From NCBI RefSeq assembly GCF_010685995.1, contig NZ_JAAGWK010000028.1, forward strand, positions 26,647 through 90,646: DNA of 64,000 bases. Direction: 5' to 3'. The notes beneath the pieces are model-generated. The model made no database searches, was not told the origin of the DNA, and was given only the letters and a program-made list of their open reading frames with translations. Of the stretch, positions 20,439-29,466 are shown one piece after another. The stretch is from Goekera deserti (GTDB lineage: Bacteria > Actinomycetota > Actinomycetes > Mycobacteriales > Geodermatophilaceae). The translations under genes were made by a program, and so were the position numbers. Positions within the stretch are counted from its first letter, which is position 1, and each line of letters begins with the position of its first letter.

Positions 20439-21212
20439 TCAGGCCCCGAGCCCGCGCAGCGCGTCGATGACCGAGTCGGCGGTCGGGTCCTCCAGCTCGC
20501 CGGCCAGCAGGCCGTCGGCGAGCAGCACCACGCGGTCGGCGTAGGCGGCGGCCACCGGGTCGTGGGTGACCATGACGACGGTCTGCCCGGTCTCCCGCAC
20601 GCTGCTGCGCAGCAGGCCGAGCACCTCGGCGCCGCTGCGCGAGTCCAGGTTGCCGGTCGGCTCGTCGGCGAACACGACGTCCGGGCGGGGCAGCAGGGCC
20701 CGGGCCACCGCCACCCGCTGCTGCTGGCCCCCGGACAGCTCGTGCGGGCGGTGCCGCAGCCGGTCGCGCAGGCCGAGCCGGCCCACCACGGAGTCCAACC
20801 ACGCCGGGTCGGGACGGCGCCCGGCCAGCTGCATGGGCAGCACCATGTTCTCCCGGGCGTCGAGCACGGGCAGCAGGTTGAAGGACTGGAACACGAAGCC
20901 GATCCGGTCGCGGCGCAGCGTCGTCAGCTGCTCGTCGCGCAGCGCGGTCAGCTCGGTCTCGCCCAGCCACACCTGGCCGGCCGAGGCGCTGTCCAGCCCG
21001 GCGAGGCAGTGCATCAGCGTGGACTTGCCCGAGCCGGAGGGCCCCATGATGGCGGTGAACGCGCCGCGGGCGAACGTGACGTCGACGCCGGCCAGCGCGT
21101 GCACCGCCGTCTCACCCCGGCCGTAGGTCTTCTGGAGACCGCTGGCTCGGACGGCGCTGTCGAACCGGGCAGCAGGCTGCTCGCCGGGGACGGTCATGAC
21201 GGGGACGGACAC
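20439..21212 (-). CDS. ABC transporter ATP-binding protein (MacB/LolD type)
   Basis: ATPase of 257 aa partnering the downstream permease. Walker A is GPSGSGKST, Q-loop VFQSFNLLPVLDARENMVLPM, signature LSGGQQQRVAVARALL, Walker B VVFADEPTGNLD and switch His MVTHD. I chose the GTG at 21212 because GGAGG lies four nt upstream; the ATG five codons later (21197) is an alternative. An earlier in-frame start at 21272 has no support. The upstream 288-bp spacer to the response regulator contains 52/53-bp tandem repeats, so the pair may have its own promoter. Confidence 0.93.
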   Translation of the reverse strand: MSVPVMTVPGEQPAARFDSAVRASGLQKTYGRGETAVHALAGVDVTFARGAFTAIMGPSGSGKSTLMHCLAGLDSASAGQVWLGETELTALRDEQLTTLRRDRIGFVFQSFNLLPVLDARENMVLPMQLAGRRPDPAWLDSVVGRLGLRDRLRHRPHELSGGQQQRVAVARALLPRPDVVFADEPTGNLDSRSGAEVLGLLRSSVRETGQTVVMVTHDPVAAAYADRVVLLADGLLAGELEDPTADSVIDALRGLGA

Positions 21213-21372
21213 GGGACCTCCGCAGGGTGGGGCGACCTGGACGGTGCCCACGGTCCCGCCGCGGGCCGTCATCCCGCGTCGCCGCTGAGGGCGATCCCTG
21301 CGCCAGCCGTGCTGCGGCTGTGGGCCGACCCGGCGTCGTCCCGGGGGATGACTCCCCCTTCCTCGACGTGAG

Positions 21373-21502
21373 CCCGAAAAGGTCAGGGGGAGGGGGACGA
21401 CCGTGCACCTTCACCTGACTTTCTCCCGAAAGAGTCAGGGGGGAGGGGGACGACCGTGCACCTTCACCTGACTTTCTCCCGAAAGAGTCAGGGGGGAGGG
21501 TC
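21373..21502. repeat. 52/53-bp tandem repeat with two hairpins, downstream of the response regulator
   Basis: Two full units (starting at 21373 and 21425) and a partial third (21478) repeat nearly identically with a 52- then 53-bp period. Each junction forms a stem-loop of the form CCTGACTTTC-TCCC-GAAAG(AG)TCAGG, at 21414-21439 and 21467-21492. The second ends 9 bp from the response-regulator stop codon, so on the minus strand it lies exactly where a terminator belongs and the tandem copy would reinforce it. There is no U-tract, as is usual in high-GC actinobacteria. Confidence 0.85.
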
Positions 21503-22211
21503 AGGGCGCGTCGCGCAGCAGGTCGGCGGGCTGGACCAGGCCGGTCCGGTACGCCAGGACGACGGCCTGCACCCGGTCCCGGGAGCCGGTCTTGGCCAGC
21601 ACCCGGCCGACGTGGGTCTTGACGGTGGCCTCGCTGACGAACAGCCGGCCGGCGATCTCGGTGTTGGTGGCGCCGTAGGCCATCTGCACCAGCACCTCGC
21701 GCTCGCGCGGGGTGAGGTCGGGCAGCGTGGGGCCGGCCGGGGTCGCCGACGGCTCGGCGCGCAGCATCGGCGCGACGTGCTGCAGCAGCCGCCGGGTGGA
21801 GCTGGCGGCGATCACCGAGTCCCCCGCGTGCACGGTGCGCACCGCGGCCAGCATGTCCTCCGGGGCGGCGTCCTTGAGCAGGAAGCCGCTGGCCCCGGCC
21901 CCGATCGCGGCCAGCACGTACTCGTCGAGGTCGAAGGTGGTGAGCACCAGCACCCGCGGCGGCTCGGGCAGCGCGGTGACCCGGCGGGTGGCCTCGATGC
22001 CGTCGGTGCCGGGCATGCGCACGTCCATCAGCACCACGTCGGCGACGGTGGAGCGCAGCAGGCTGAGCGCGGAGTCGCCGTCGCCGGCCTCGCCGACGAC
22101 GGTGAGGTCGGGCTGGGAGTCGATGACCATGCGGAAGCCGGCACGGACCATCTGCTGGTCGTCGACGAGCACGACCCGGATCGGCCGGCTCGTGCCCGGG
22201 GCGGCGGTCAT
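21501..22211 (-). CDS. NarL/LuxR-family response regulator
   Basis: DNA-binding response regulator of 236 aa. The receiver domain (residues 10-130) has the acidic pair in VVLVDDQQ, phosphoacceptor Asp in VVLMDVRMPGTDG, and Lys in LLKDAAPE. The LuxR helix-turn-helix occupies about 170-230 (LTPREREVLVQMAYGATNTEIAGRLF and then SEATVKTHVGRVL). The ATG at 22211 overlaps the kinase stop as ATGA. Together with the histidine kinase it forms a two-component system; the MacB-type transporter just downstream is a likely target by position. Confidence 0.95.
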   Translation of the reverse strand: MTAAPGTSRPIRVVLVDDQQMVRAGFRMVIDSQPDLTVVGEAGDGDSALSLLRSTVADVVLMDVRMPGTDGIEATRRVTALPEPPRVLVLTTFDLDEYVLAAIGAGASGFLLKDAAPEDMLAAVRTVHAGDSVIAASSTRRLLQHVAPMLRAEPSATPAGPTLPDLTPREREVLVQMAYGATNTEIAGRLFVSEATVKTHVGRVLAKTGSRDRVQAVVLAYRTGLVQPADLLRDAP

Positions 22212-23488
22212 CGACGCGGACGGTAGGGCAGGGCGGCGTGCACGCCGAAGCCGCCGCCCGGCCGCGGGCCCGCCTCCAGCCGCCCGCCGTGCAGCTCGGC
22301 CCGCTCCCGCATGCCGAGCAGGCCGTGGCCGGTGCCCTCGGGGCCGTCCAGCGCGGCCGCGGCGCCGCGGCCGTCGTCGAGCACCGACAGCTCCAGTGCC
22401 TCCTCCCGCCAGTGCAGCCGCACCCACGCGCGAGTGGCCGGCCCGGCGTGCTTGAGCACGTTGGTCAGCGACTCCTGCACGATCCGGTAGACGGCCAGCT
22501 GCGGGCCGGCGGCCAGCTCGTGCGGGGCCCCCTCGACGATCAGGTCGACGTCGACCCCGCTGGCGCGCACGTCCTCGACCAGCCCGTCGACGGCGGCGAC
22601 GTCCGGCTGCGGGGAGTAGTCGGTCGCACCGCCCTGCCCGTGGACCCCACCTGCCGCGGTGCCGTCGCGGAGCACGCCGAGCAGCGAGCGCATGTCGGCC
22701 AGCGCCTGCCGGCCGGTGTCGGCGATCGTCTCCAGCGCGGCCGTCGCCGCCGCCGCGTCGGTGCGTCCGGCGTAGCGGCCGCCGTCGGCCTGGGCGATGA
22801 CCACCGACAGGGAGTGCGCGACGACGTCGTGCATCTCCCGGGCGATCCGGGCACGCTCGGCGATGGCCGCCAGCCGGATCTCCTGGTCGTGCTCCAGCTC
22901 CAGCAGCCGGGCGCGGTCCTGCAGGTCGGTCAGGTGGCGCAACCGGGACCGGCGGACGCTGCCCAGCGCCCAGCTGGCCAGCACCAGCACCGAGATGGCG
23001 ACGGCGCTGACGAAGGCGCCCTGCAGGTCGTAGATGCTGCTGGGCAGCCCGTTGGCGTACGTGTCGCCGTCGAAGCTCTGGGTGGTCCCGTAGTAGATGC
23101 CGGTGAAGTACCGCAGCGCCGCCAGGCCCGCGCCGGCGATCCCGGCCGCCAGCCCGGCTCGGCGGGCCCAGGTCGGCGCGTAGGCCGCCAGCGCGTACAC
23201 CATCGCCAGCACGGCGACGTTCGAGACCAGGAACTGCTCGCTCACCACCAGCTCGAGCAGGCCCCCGGCGAGGACGACGAACCCGGCGGCGACCGGTGCC
23301 CGCCGTCGCCAGGCCAGCGGGACGACGAGCAGGCAGGTGACCGCGAAGCCGGCGAACGGGTCGGCGCCGACCGCGGTCGCCGAGCCCACGGTGAGCAGGA
23401 ACAGCAGGCCGGCGAGCAGGGAGTCGACCAGGAACGGGTGCTGCCGCAGCGAGGTCGCGGCCCGCTCCAGCACCGACTCCTCCGCCAC
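22208..23488 (-). CDS. Sensor histidine kinase (NarL-partner, HisKA_3)
   Basis: Membrane histidine kinase of 426 aa. The N-terminal sensor half has at least four to five helices (LVDSLLAGLLFLLTVGSATAVG; GFAVTCLLVVPLAW; GFVVLAGGLLELVV; NVAVLAMVYALAAYAPTW; AVAISVLVLASWALG) with a short outer loop FTGIYYGTTQSFDGDTYANG. The dimerisation domain has the phosphoacceptor His in ERARIAREMHDVVAHSLS, and the HATPase_c region includes QESLTNVLKHAG, DDGRG and GHGLLGMRERAELHGG. The GTG at 23488 is preceded by GGTCGGCGG. The signal is unknown; the all-membrane sensor suggests an envelope or lipid cue. Confidence 0.93.
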   Translation of the reverse strand: MAEESVLERAATSLRQHPFLVDSLLAGLLFLLTVGSATAVGADPFAGFAVTCLLVVPLAWRRRAPVAAGFVVLAGGLLELVVSEQFLVSNVAVLAMVYALAAYAPTWARRAGLAAGIAGAGLAALRYFTGIYYGTTQSFDGDTYANGLPSSIYDLQGAFVSAVAISVLVLASWALGSVRRSRLRHLTDLQDRARLLELEHDQEIRLAAIAERARIAREMHDVVAHSLSVVIAQADGGRYAGRTDAAAATAALETIADTGRQALADMRSLLGVLRDGTAAGGVHGQGGATDYSPQPDVAAVDGLVEDVRASGVDVDLIVEGAPHELAAGPQLAVYRIVQESLTNVLKHAGPATRAWVRLHWREEALELSVLDDGRGAAAALDGPEGTGHGLLGMRERAELHGGRLEAGPRPGGGFGVHAALPYRPRR

Positions 23489-23568
23489 CCCGCCGACCTT
23501 AGGCAGCGGCGGTGCGGCTGTCGTCGTCCCCCGGGGTGACGTGGTCTGCGACCCGGGGAGGAGGCCGG

Positions 23569-24261
23569 TCAGCGCGGCCCGATCGAGATGCCGTCCGGTC
23601 GGACGTGGAACACCACGTGCGAGAGGTCGGGGGCGTGGCCGTCGGCGTCCAGCTCGTGCCGGGGGTGGGTGGCGCCGACGGCGAGGGTGGCGCACCCGGC
23701 GGCCCGGCCCGCGGCGAGCCCCGCGGGTGCGTCCTCCACGACCAGGCAGCGGCGCGGGTCGGCGCCGAGCCGCTCGGCGGCCAGCAGGAACGGGTCCGGG
23801 TGCGGCTTGCCGCGGGCGACGTCGTCCACGGTGACGATCTCGGCCGGCGCGGCCAGGCCCGAACCCGCGAGCCGGGAGGCCAGCAGCTCGCGGGTGCAGG
23901 AGGTGACGATCGCGACCCGGTCGCCGGGCAGCGTGGCCAGCGTCTCGGCGGTGCCGGGCAGCAGCTCGATGCCCGCGGCCGCCATCGCGGTCTCCAGCTC
24001 GGCGATGCGCCGCACCCCGGCGTCGACCTGGTCGGCCGGCAGCAGCTCGCTGATGATCCGCACCGCCGGCAGCCCGCCCAGGCCGGTCATCCGGGCCGGG
24101 TCGACGTGGTGCTCGGCCGCCCAGTCGGCCCACGCCCGCAGCGCGCCGGGCATGGAGTCGATCAGCGTGCCGTCCATGTCGAACAGCACCGCGTCGAAGG
24201 TGCGCACCGTCAACGAGCCGAGGTCGGCGCCTGCCGGGCGGGTGTCGTCGTCCGAGGTCAC
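23569..24261 (-). CDS. HAD-superfamily phosphatase (sugar-phosphatase-like)
   Basis: Haloacid-dehalogenase phosphatase of 230 aa, subfamily IA. Motif I FDMDGTLIDS contains the nucleophile Asp and acid/base Asp; motif II IVTSCTREL has the Ser/Thr; motif III Lys is in RGKPHPDPFLLAAERL; motif IV is VVEDAPAGLAAGRAAG. This is the pattern of small sugar-phosphate phosphatases. The GTG at 24261 is the best start, since the earlier in-frame region to 24426 is Arg/Gly/Pro-rich and lies in the divergent promoter of the receptor gene. It is 80 bp upstream of the kinase gene. The substrate is not predictable from sequence. Confidence 0.88.
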   Translation of the reverse strand: MTSDDDTRPAGADLGSLTVRTFDAVLFDMDGTLIDSMPGALRAWADWAAEHHVDPARMTGLGGLPAVRIISELLPADQVDAGVRRIAELETAMAAAGIELLPGTAETLATLPGDRVAIVTSCTRELLASRLAGSGLAAPAEIVTVDDVARGKPHPDPFLLAAERLGADPRRCLVVEDAPAGLAAGRAAGCATLAVGATHPRHELDADGHAPDLSHVVFHVRPDGISIGPR

Positions 24262-24448
24262 CGGCCCATGGTGACAACCGGGCAGGTGCGGCGGCGAGCC
24301 GGTACGGGTGGGGCCGGTGGTACGCGGGCCCCTGGTGTCACCGCGCTCGGAGCAAGAGCCACCTCTGCGTGCCGATAGGTGCACACGCCCTCGGTTGCCC
24401 GAGACCAGGTCGCCCCCGACGTGCACCCCTCATCTGGAGCTGATCCCC

Positions 24449-26080
24449 ATGACCGCCGCCCACCGCCGTCCTCCCGTCGGACCGGTCGTCGCCGACCGTC
24501 CGGCGGGTCGCTCGGGCTGGTTCGCCGACCGCTCCCTGTCGGCCAAGATCGGGGTGCTGGCGGCCGGCATCGGGCTGGCGGTCGGGGGCGTGCTCGCCTC
24601 CCAGATCGTGAGCAACGGCCGGGTCGTCGACGCCGGGGCCTCGCTGTCGAGCACGCACGCCTCCAACGAGCTCGTGCTGCAGGCCGACACCCGCTCCGCG
24701 GAGATGCTCATCGACGCCTACGGCGTCCTGGTCCGCCCCGACACCGCCGCCGTGGTCGCCGAGGCGACCGAGGACGCGGCCAGCCTGGAGGCGTTCCTGA
24801 CCCAGCTGGACGCGCTGCCGCTGACCGGCGAGGGCGCCGCGGACCGGGACGAGCTGACCTCGACCCTGCGGCAGTTCTCGACCACCATCACCGACTACGT
24901 GGCCCTGGCCGCCCGCGACCGCCCGGCCGCGGTGGCGACCTGGACCGACATCCAGGCCGCGGACGAGCGCACCGACGGCGTGGTCGACGCGGCGAAGGAG
25001 ACGCTGCAGGTGGCGGTCGCGGCCGCCCAGGCGGTCCAGGACGAGGCGGTGAGCACCGGGGAGCGGGTCAGCTGGCTGACCGTGCTGGTGTGCCTGCTCG
25101 TGCTGGGGCCCCTGCTGCTCGCGACGTGGCGGTCGCTGGTCCCGCCGATGCGGCGGCTGCAGGACTCCCTGCACGCGATGTCGGCCGGCGACCTCACCGT
25201 GGCCGCGGGCATCTCCTCCCGGGACGAGGTGGGGCGCACGGCCGGCGCCCTGGACGAGGCCCAGCAGGCACTGCGGGCGCTGATGACCTCCGTGGTCCGC
25301 TCGGCCGAGCAGGTGGCCACGGCGTCGGAGGGGCTGTCCGCGGCGTCCGCGCAGATCTCCACGTCGGCCGAGGAGACCTCCGCCCAGTCGGCGGTGGTGG
25401 CCGCCGCGGCGGACGAGGTGTCCCGCAACGTGGGCACCGTGGCGGCCGGCGCCGACCAGATGGGCGCCTCCATCCGGGAGATCTCGCACAACGCCAACGA
25501 GGCGGCCCGGGTGGCCTCGACCGCGGTGTCCGAGGCGTCGACGACGAACACCACCGTGCTGAAGCTGGGGGAGTCGAGCCGGGAGATCGGGGACGTGGTC
25601 AAGCTGATCACCTCGATCGCGGAGCAGACGAACCTGCTGGCGTTGAACGCGACGATCGAGGCGGCGCGGGCGGGGGAGATGGGCAAGGGGTTCGCGGTGG
25701 TGGCCAACGAGGTGAAGGAGTTGGCGCAGGAGACGGCGCGGGCGACGGAGGAGATCTCGCGTCGGGTGGTGGCGATCCAGGGGGACACGACGGGTGCGGC
25801 GGAGGCGATCGGCCGGATCTCGGAGATCATCGGGTCGATCAACGACTACCAGTTGACCATCGCCAGCGCCGTGGAGGAGCAGACGGCGACCACGCAGGAG
25901 ATGAGCCGCTCGGTGGCCGAGGCCGCCTCGGGCGCGGGGGAGATCGCGCTGAACATCACCGGTGTCAGCGCCGCCGCGACGTCGACCACCCAGGCGCTCA
26001 CCCACACCCGGGAGGCCGTCGACGAGCTGAGCCGGATGGCCGGCGAGCTGCGCGGGTCGGTCGCCGCCTTCACCTACTGA
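24449..26080 (+). CDS. Methyl-accepting chemotaxis protein
   Basis: Receptor of 543 aa. It has helix 1 ([18 protein letters not shown]), a four-helix sensor domain (about residues 55-205), helix 2 ([21 protein letters not shown]), HAMP, and a signalling domain nearly identical in protein sequence to the receptor at 13192-14814. The ATG at 24449 has GGAG upstream. In the hairpin-tip segment (about 25600-25810) codon choice switches from C-ending codons to G-ending and TTG codons (for example AAGGAGTTGGCGCAGGAGAC), unlike the rest of the gene and unlike its paralogue. This suggests gene conversion or recombination from another receptor. Confidence 0.94.
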   Translation: MTAAHRRPPVGPVVADRPAGRSGWFADRSLSAKIGVLAAGIGLAVGGVLASQIVSNGRVVDAGASLSSTHASNELVLQADTRSAEMLIDAYGVLVRPDTAAVVAEATEDAASLEAFLTQLDALPLTGEGAADRDELTSTLRQFSTTITDYVALAARDRPAAVATWTDIQAADERTDGVVDAAKETLQVAVAAAQAVQDEAVSTGERVSWLTVLVCLLVLGPLLLATWRSLVPPMRRLQDSLHAMSAGDLTVAAGISSRDEVGRTAGALDEAQQALRALMTSVVRSAEQVATASEGLSAASAQISTSAEETSAQSAVVAAAADEVSRNVGTVAAGADQMGASIREISHNANEAARVASTAVSEASTTNTTVLKLGESSREIGDVVKLITSIAEQTNLLALNATIEAARAGEMGKGFAVVANEVKELAQETARATEEISRRVVAIQGDTTGAAEAIGRISEIIGSINDYQLTIASAVEEQTATTQEMSRSVAEAASGAGEIALNITGVSAAATSTTQALTHTREAVDELSRMAGELRGSVAAFTY

Positions 26081-26093
26081 CGGCTCGCCGGGT

Positions 26094-26126
26094 GCGTGGC
26101 CGGCCGTGGGCTGCGGCAGGCCACGC
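26094..26126. terminator. Stem-loop between convergent genes
   Basis: GCGTGGCC (26094-26101) pairs with GGCCACGC (26119-26126) around a 17-nt GC-rich loop, midway between the receptor stop (26080) and the NicO stop (26129). Its position suits a bidirectional terminator; it lacks a U-tract. Confidence 0.6.
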
Positions 26127-26128
26127 GC

Positions 26129-27976
26129 TCAGCCGAGCAGGACCCCGCGGACGGCGAGGGTGAGACCGACCAGCAGCACCAGGGACGCGGTGAGCACCGG
26201 CAGGGCGCGGGCCAGCCGGGGCAGCAGGCCGCGGCGGCCCCAGGCCTCGGCACGCTGCTGCAGCCGCCCCCGCAGGCGCACCAGCAACAGGCCGACGGCG
26301 GTCAGCGTGCCGGCCATGCCCAGGCCGTAGGCGAGCACCAGCAGCACGCCGAAGACGGTGCGGCCCAGGCCGATCGAGCCGAGCAGCACGATCAGCGCCG
26401 AGGGGCTGGGCACCAGCCCGCCCGCGATGCCCATGCCGACCAGCCCGCCGCGGCCGAGGGTGGCGGTACCCGGCCCGTGCGTGTGCCCGCCCGGCCCGTG
26501 GCTGTGACCGCCGGACCACCAGCCCCCGTGCCCGTGCCCGTGGTCGTGGTGCGCGTGGTCGTGGTGCGCGTGGTCGTGGTGCCCGTGGTCGTGTGAGTGG
26601 TGCTCGTGGTCGCCGTGGTCGTGCCCGCGGTCGCCATGCGGGTGGTCGTGGTCGTGGTCGTGGTCGTGCGGGTGCGGGTGCGGGTGCGGGTGCGGGTGGT
26701 CGTGGTCCCATGGCCCTTTTCGCGAAAGTGGCCGTTCGTGTGGGTGGTCGTGGTCGTGGTCGTGGTCGTGGTCCCGTGGCCCTTTTCGCGGGAATGGCCG
26801 TTCGTGCGGGTGGTCGACGACTGGGGCGGTGGCGACACCACCACCCGCGCTCCCGTGCACGACGGCCGGGTGCGCCGTGGCGGCGGCGAGGGCGGGCTCC
26901 TGCACGGCGGGCGGGGAGGCGGCAGAGCCGTGGCCGGCCAGCCACCGCGGGACGGCGCCGCGGAGCATGGCGACGCCGATGCCGGCCACGAGCAGCCCGC
27001 TCACCACGCCGAGCCAGCGGATCACCTGGTCGCCGGCCAGCGAGCTCGACGCGGAGATGGCCAGCCCGAGGGCCAGCACGCCGGCGGTGTGCGTGGCGGT
27101 GACGGTCGCCCCGACGGTCACCGCGTCGCGCGGTCGACCGTCCCGGCCGGCGAGGTAGGCGGCCATGACCGTCTTGCCGTGGCCGGGCAGCAGGGCGTGC
27201 CCGCAGCCCAGCAGCACGGCCAGCAGCACCGCGAGGGTGCCCACCAGCGGGGTCAGCTCGCGGTCGCCGATCAGGTCCTCGAGCCGGCGGTCCAGCGCGG
27301 CGACGGCGTTGCTGAACGGGTCGCCGGAGGCGGTGGACACTGAGGCCGCGCCGCCGGTGTTGGTGCCCGGCTCGGTCGCCACGCTGAACGAGCGCACGTC
27401 CAGCGGGGAGGCCAGCAGGTCGACCGGGTAGCTGCGCAGCTGGTCGGTGCTGCTCTCGACCGGCACGGGGGAGTCGACGAGCCGGACGCCGTCGCCGTCG
27501 GCGGTCATCTCCCGCCAGCCCACCCGGTCGGCCAGGTAGTCGTCACTGACGCTGACCGAGGCCGGGCCGTCGAGCGCCGCGTCGCCGTGGGCGGTGCAGG
27601 TGAGCCGCAGCGTCGGCAGCCCGGCGGCGCCGGGGATGCTCTCCAGCTGGGCGCCGTCGGACTCCCAGCGCACGTCGGCGCCGTCCACCTGCACCCGCAC
27701 GGCCGCGGTGAGGGCCGCGCACTCGGTGGTGGCGGCGGCGTCCAGCTGCTCCGCCGTCGGGGTGCCGTCGGGTGCGATGGACTGCAGTGCCTGCGCGGTG
27801 GGGATCTCCGCCCGGTCGAGGACGGCGGTCAGGTCGACCCGGTCGGGGGAGAACTGCAGGTGGTCGGCGTGGTTGACGGTGAAGTTGCCCAGCGGGTGGG
27901 CCTGCGCGGTGCCGGGCGCGGCCAGCGCGAGGACGCCGGCCCCCAGGGCGACGGCGACGACCCGGCAGCCCCTCAC
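26129..27976 (-). CDS. NicO/RcnA-type nickel-cobalt transporter with large His-rich loop
   Basis: Membrane metal transporter of 615 aa. A signal peptide (to AQA-HP, residue 27) precedes an outer N-terminal domain beginning HPLGNFTVN and running to about residue 230. Helices follow with GCGHALLPGHGKTVMAAYLAGR, a NicO-family metal-binding motif. Residues about 385-485 are a very long His/Asp/Pro cytosolic loop (DHDHDHDH, HPHPHPHPH, HHDHAHHDHAHHD), and the C-terminal helices contain GGLVPSPSALIVLLGSIGLG. The GTG at 27976 overlaps the TPR stop. Two 66-bp units inside the loop encode HERPFPRKGP/HERPLSRKGP from a palindromic sequence with codons rare here (CTT TCG CGA AAA). Nickel or cobalt export or sensing is likely; direction and metal are not certain. 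Confidence 0.88.
   Translation of the reverse strand: MRGCRVVAVALGAGVLALAAPGTAQAHPLGNFTVNHADHLQFSPDRVDLTAVLDRAEIPTAQALQSIAPDGTPTAEQLDAAATTECAALTAAVRVQVDGADVRWESDGAQLESIPGAAGLPTLRLTCTAHGDAALDGPASVSVSDDYLADRVGWREMTADGDGVRLVDSPVPVESSTDQLRSYPVDLLASPLDVRSFSVATEPGTNTGGAASVSTASGDPFSNAVAALDRRLEDLIGDRELTPLVGTLAVLLAVLLGCGHALLPGHGKTVMAAYLAGRDGRPRDAVTVGATVTATHTAGVLALGLAISASSSLAGDQVIRWLGVVSGLLVAGIGVAMLRGAVPRWLAGHGSAASPPAVQEPALAAATAHPAVVHGSAGGGVATAPVVDHPHERPFPRKGPRDHDHDHDHDHPHERPLSRKGPWDHDHPHPHPHPHPHDHDHDHDHPHGDRGHDHGDHEHHSHDHGHHDHAHHDHAHHDHGHGHGGWWSGGHSHGPGGHTHGPGTATLGRGGLVGMGIAGGLVPSPSALIVLLGSIGLGRTVFGVLLVLAYGLGMAGTLTAVGLLLVRLRGRLQQRAEAWGRRGLLPRLARALPVLTASLVLLVGLTLAVRGVLLG
26705..26816. repeat. Two in-frame palindromic repeats in the His-rich loop
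   Basis: Sequences at 26705-26750 and 26771-26816 match over 46 bp with a 66-bp period. Each centres on TGGCCCTTTTCGCG, and the first completes a palindrome CTTTTCGCGAAAG flanked by GGCC on both sides (26712-26732). They lie inside the NicO coding frame and add 22 residues per period, including an RKGP motif between His/Asp runs. The AAA/TTT-rich core is out of character for this gene. It looks like a small extragenic-type palindrome that was captured by, then duplicated with, the simple-repeat coding region. Confidence 0.75.
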
Positions 27977-29289
27977 GGCCGGCCGCCGAGGGAGTCGAGC
28001 AGCGCCTGGGCGCGCGGTGCGTGCAGCGGGGAGAAGTACGGGTTCACGTCCAGTGCCCGGCCCAGCGAGGCGCGCGCCTCGGCGGTCATGCCGAGCGCGG
28101 CCTCGATGGTCCCGCGGTGGTAGAGGAACAGGGCGCTCTCCCGGCCGGTCGAGGTCGACTGCTGGGCCAGCGGCAGCGCCTCGGCGTCCCGGCCGGCGGC
28201 GTGCAGCGCCCAGGCGAGCGCGTTCTGCGAGTCGGTGTTCTGCCGGCGCCCGTACTCCGTGGTCGCCGCGGCCACCGCGGCCGCCGGGTCGCCGTGGTCG
28301 GCGGCGAACAGCGCGGTGGACAGGTCGTCGGTGACGCCGTTGCCGGCGAACAGCTGCTGCACGGTGGTGACCAGGGCGTATTGCTGGCGCGCCTCGTCCA
28401 GGCGGCCCAGGCTCTCCAGGTACTCCCCGTACTCGACCAGGTGCTCGGGCAGCGGGCGGGCGTCGACGACCGACCGGAAGCCGGCGAGCGCGGCGTCGGT
28501 GTCACCGCGGGCGGCGTCCACCCGGGCCTGGACCAGCAACAGCTCCGGTGAGGTGGGCGCGGTGCGCAGCCCGGCGGTGACCTGCTCGGCGGCGCCGTCG
28601 AGGTCGCCGGTGGAGAACGCCAGCGCTGCGAGGTACGTGCGGCAGTAGGCCTCGTCGCCGCCGTCCTGGGCGATCGCGAGGGCCTGTTCCAGGGCGGCGC
28701 GGGCGCCGGGCAGGTCGCCGCGGAGCTCGGCGTCGTAGGAGACGCGGGTGAACGAGGCGACGCCGGGACGCAGCTCGACCATCCGCTGCACGGCCTCGCC
28801 GGCGCCGGTCAGGTCACCGAGCTGGGTACGGGCGTCGGTCAGGACGCCCCAGGCGGTCGCGCTGTAGGAGTTGATCTCCAGGGCCCGGGTGGCCAGGTCG
28901 GCTGCGGCGCCGAAGTCGTGCCGGGCGTTGGCCAGGGCGCCCTGCCCGGTCAGCGCGGCGTCGTTGCCGTCCGGGCGCAGGGTGAGCGACTGGGCGAGCG
29001 CACCGTCGGCGAGCTCGTAGTACGACGGGTCGGCGCTGATCCGGGCCTGCTCGACGTAGGCCGACCCGAGCTGGGCCCAGGTGACCCAGTCGCCGGGCAC
29101 CTCGTCCAGGCGCTGCTGGGCGGCGGTGATGGCGGCGGTGAGCGGGTCGACGGCGTCGGCCGCGGGGGCGACCGGGGCGTCGGCGGTGGTGGCCTGCCCG
29201 TCGTGGACCACGGTGTACCAGCCACCGACCGAGACGACCAGGAGCAGTGCGCCGGCCAGCACGGCGGCGATCGCGGTCCGGCGGCGCAT
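27973..29289 (-). CDS. Membrane-anchored TPR protein
   Basis: Protein of 438 aa with one N-terminal membrane anchor (RTAIAAVLAGALLLVVSVGGW) and about nine tetratricopeptide-like repeats from residue 50 to the end (for example DWVTWAQLGSAYVEQA, DFGAAADLATRALEINSYSATAW, DGAAEQVTAGLRTAPTSPELLLVQARVDAARGD). It should be a scaffold outside or at the membrane. The ATG at 29289 has GGAG ten nt upstream; a GTG two codons earlier is also possible. Its stop overlaps the NicO GTG, so the two are made together. With DUF4331 upstream it belongs to a three-gene unit whose role is unknown but probably concerns metal handling. Confidence 0.85.
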   Translation of the reverse strand: MRRRTAIAAVLAGALLLVVSVGGWYTVVHDGQATTADAPVAPAADAVDPLTAAITAAQQRLDEVPGDWVTWAQLGSAYVEQARISADPSYYELADGALAQSLTLRPDGNDAALTGQGALANARHDFGAAADLATRALEINSYSATAWGVLTDARTQLGDLTGAGEAVQRMVELRPGVASFTRVSYDAELRGDLPGARAALEQALAIAQDGGDEAYCRTYLAALAFSTGDLDGAAEQVTAGLRTAPTSPELLLVQARVDAARGDTDAALAGFRSVVDARPLPEHLVEYGEYLESLGRLDEARQQYALVTTVQQLFAGNGVTDDLSTALFAADHGDPAAAVAAATTEYGRRQNTDSQNALAWALHAAGRDAEALPLAQQSTSTGRESALFLYHRGTIEAALGMTAEARASLGRALDVNPYFSPLHAPRAQALLDSLGGRP

Positions 29290-29380
29290 GGTCACGGGTC
29301 TCCAGGGGCTGGGTCCGGGGTGGCTGGGTCCGGGGGCGGGGCGGGTTCCGTGCGGCGGGCTCGGTGGCCGAGGGCGGGCA

Positions 29381-29419
29381 CGGTCATGGGGTGCGGCGTG
29401 ACGCCGCACCCCATGACCG
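29381..29419. terminator. Perfect 19-bp stem-loop between DUF4331 and TPR genes
   Basis: CGGTCATGGGGTGCGGCGT at 29381-29399 pairs perfectly with 29401-29419 around a single central G (so about a 5-nt loop in RNA). It lies 48 bp after the DUF4331 stop and 92 bp before the TPR start. It could terminate or attenuate DUF4331 transcription, or stabilise the upstream message. Confidence 0.75.
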
Positions 29420-29466
29420 GTGTGCTCACCCGGCGGGTCGAACCGCCAGGACCACGCTGTCGTGGA

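Noticed and set aside
16927..20970. Open frame of 1347 codons on the minus strand, and one of 1190 on the plus strand at 17799-21371
   Set aside because: Only the last 289 codons of the minus frame (from 17796) look like a protein; the rest are frame-shifted shadows of the ABC permease and ATPase.
21373..21502. Possible CRISPR array
   Set aside because: Only 2.4 contiguous units without unique spacers and no cas genes; it is a tandem repeat with hairpins.
26505..26816. Plus-strand Val/Arg-rich frames opposite the His-rich loop
   Set aside because: They are antisense translations of His/Asp codon repeats and have no family features.
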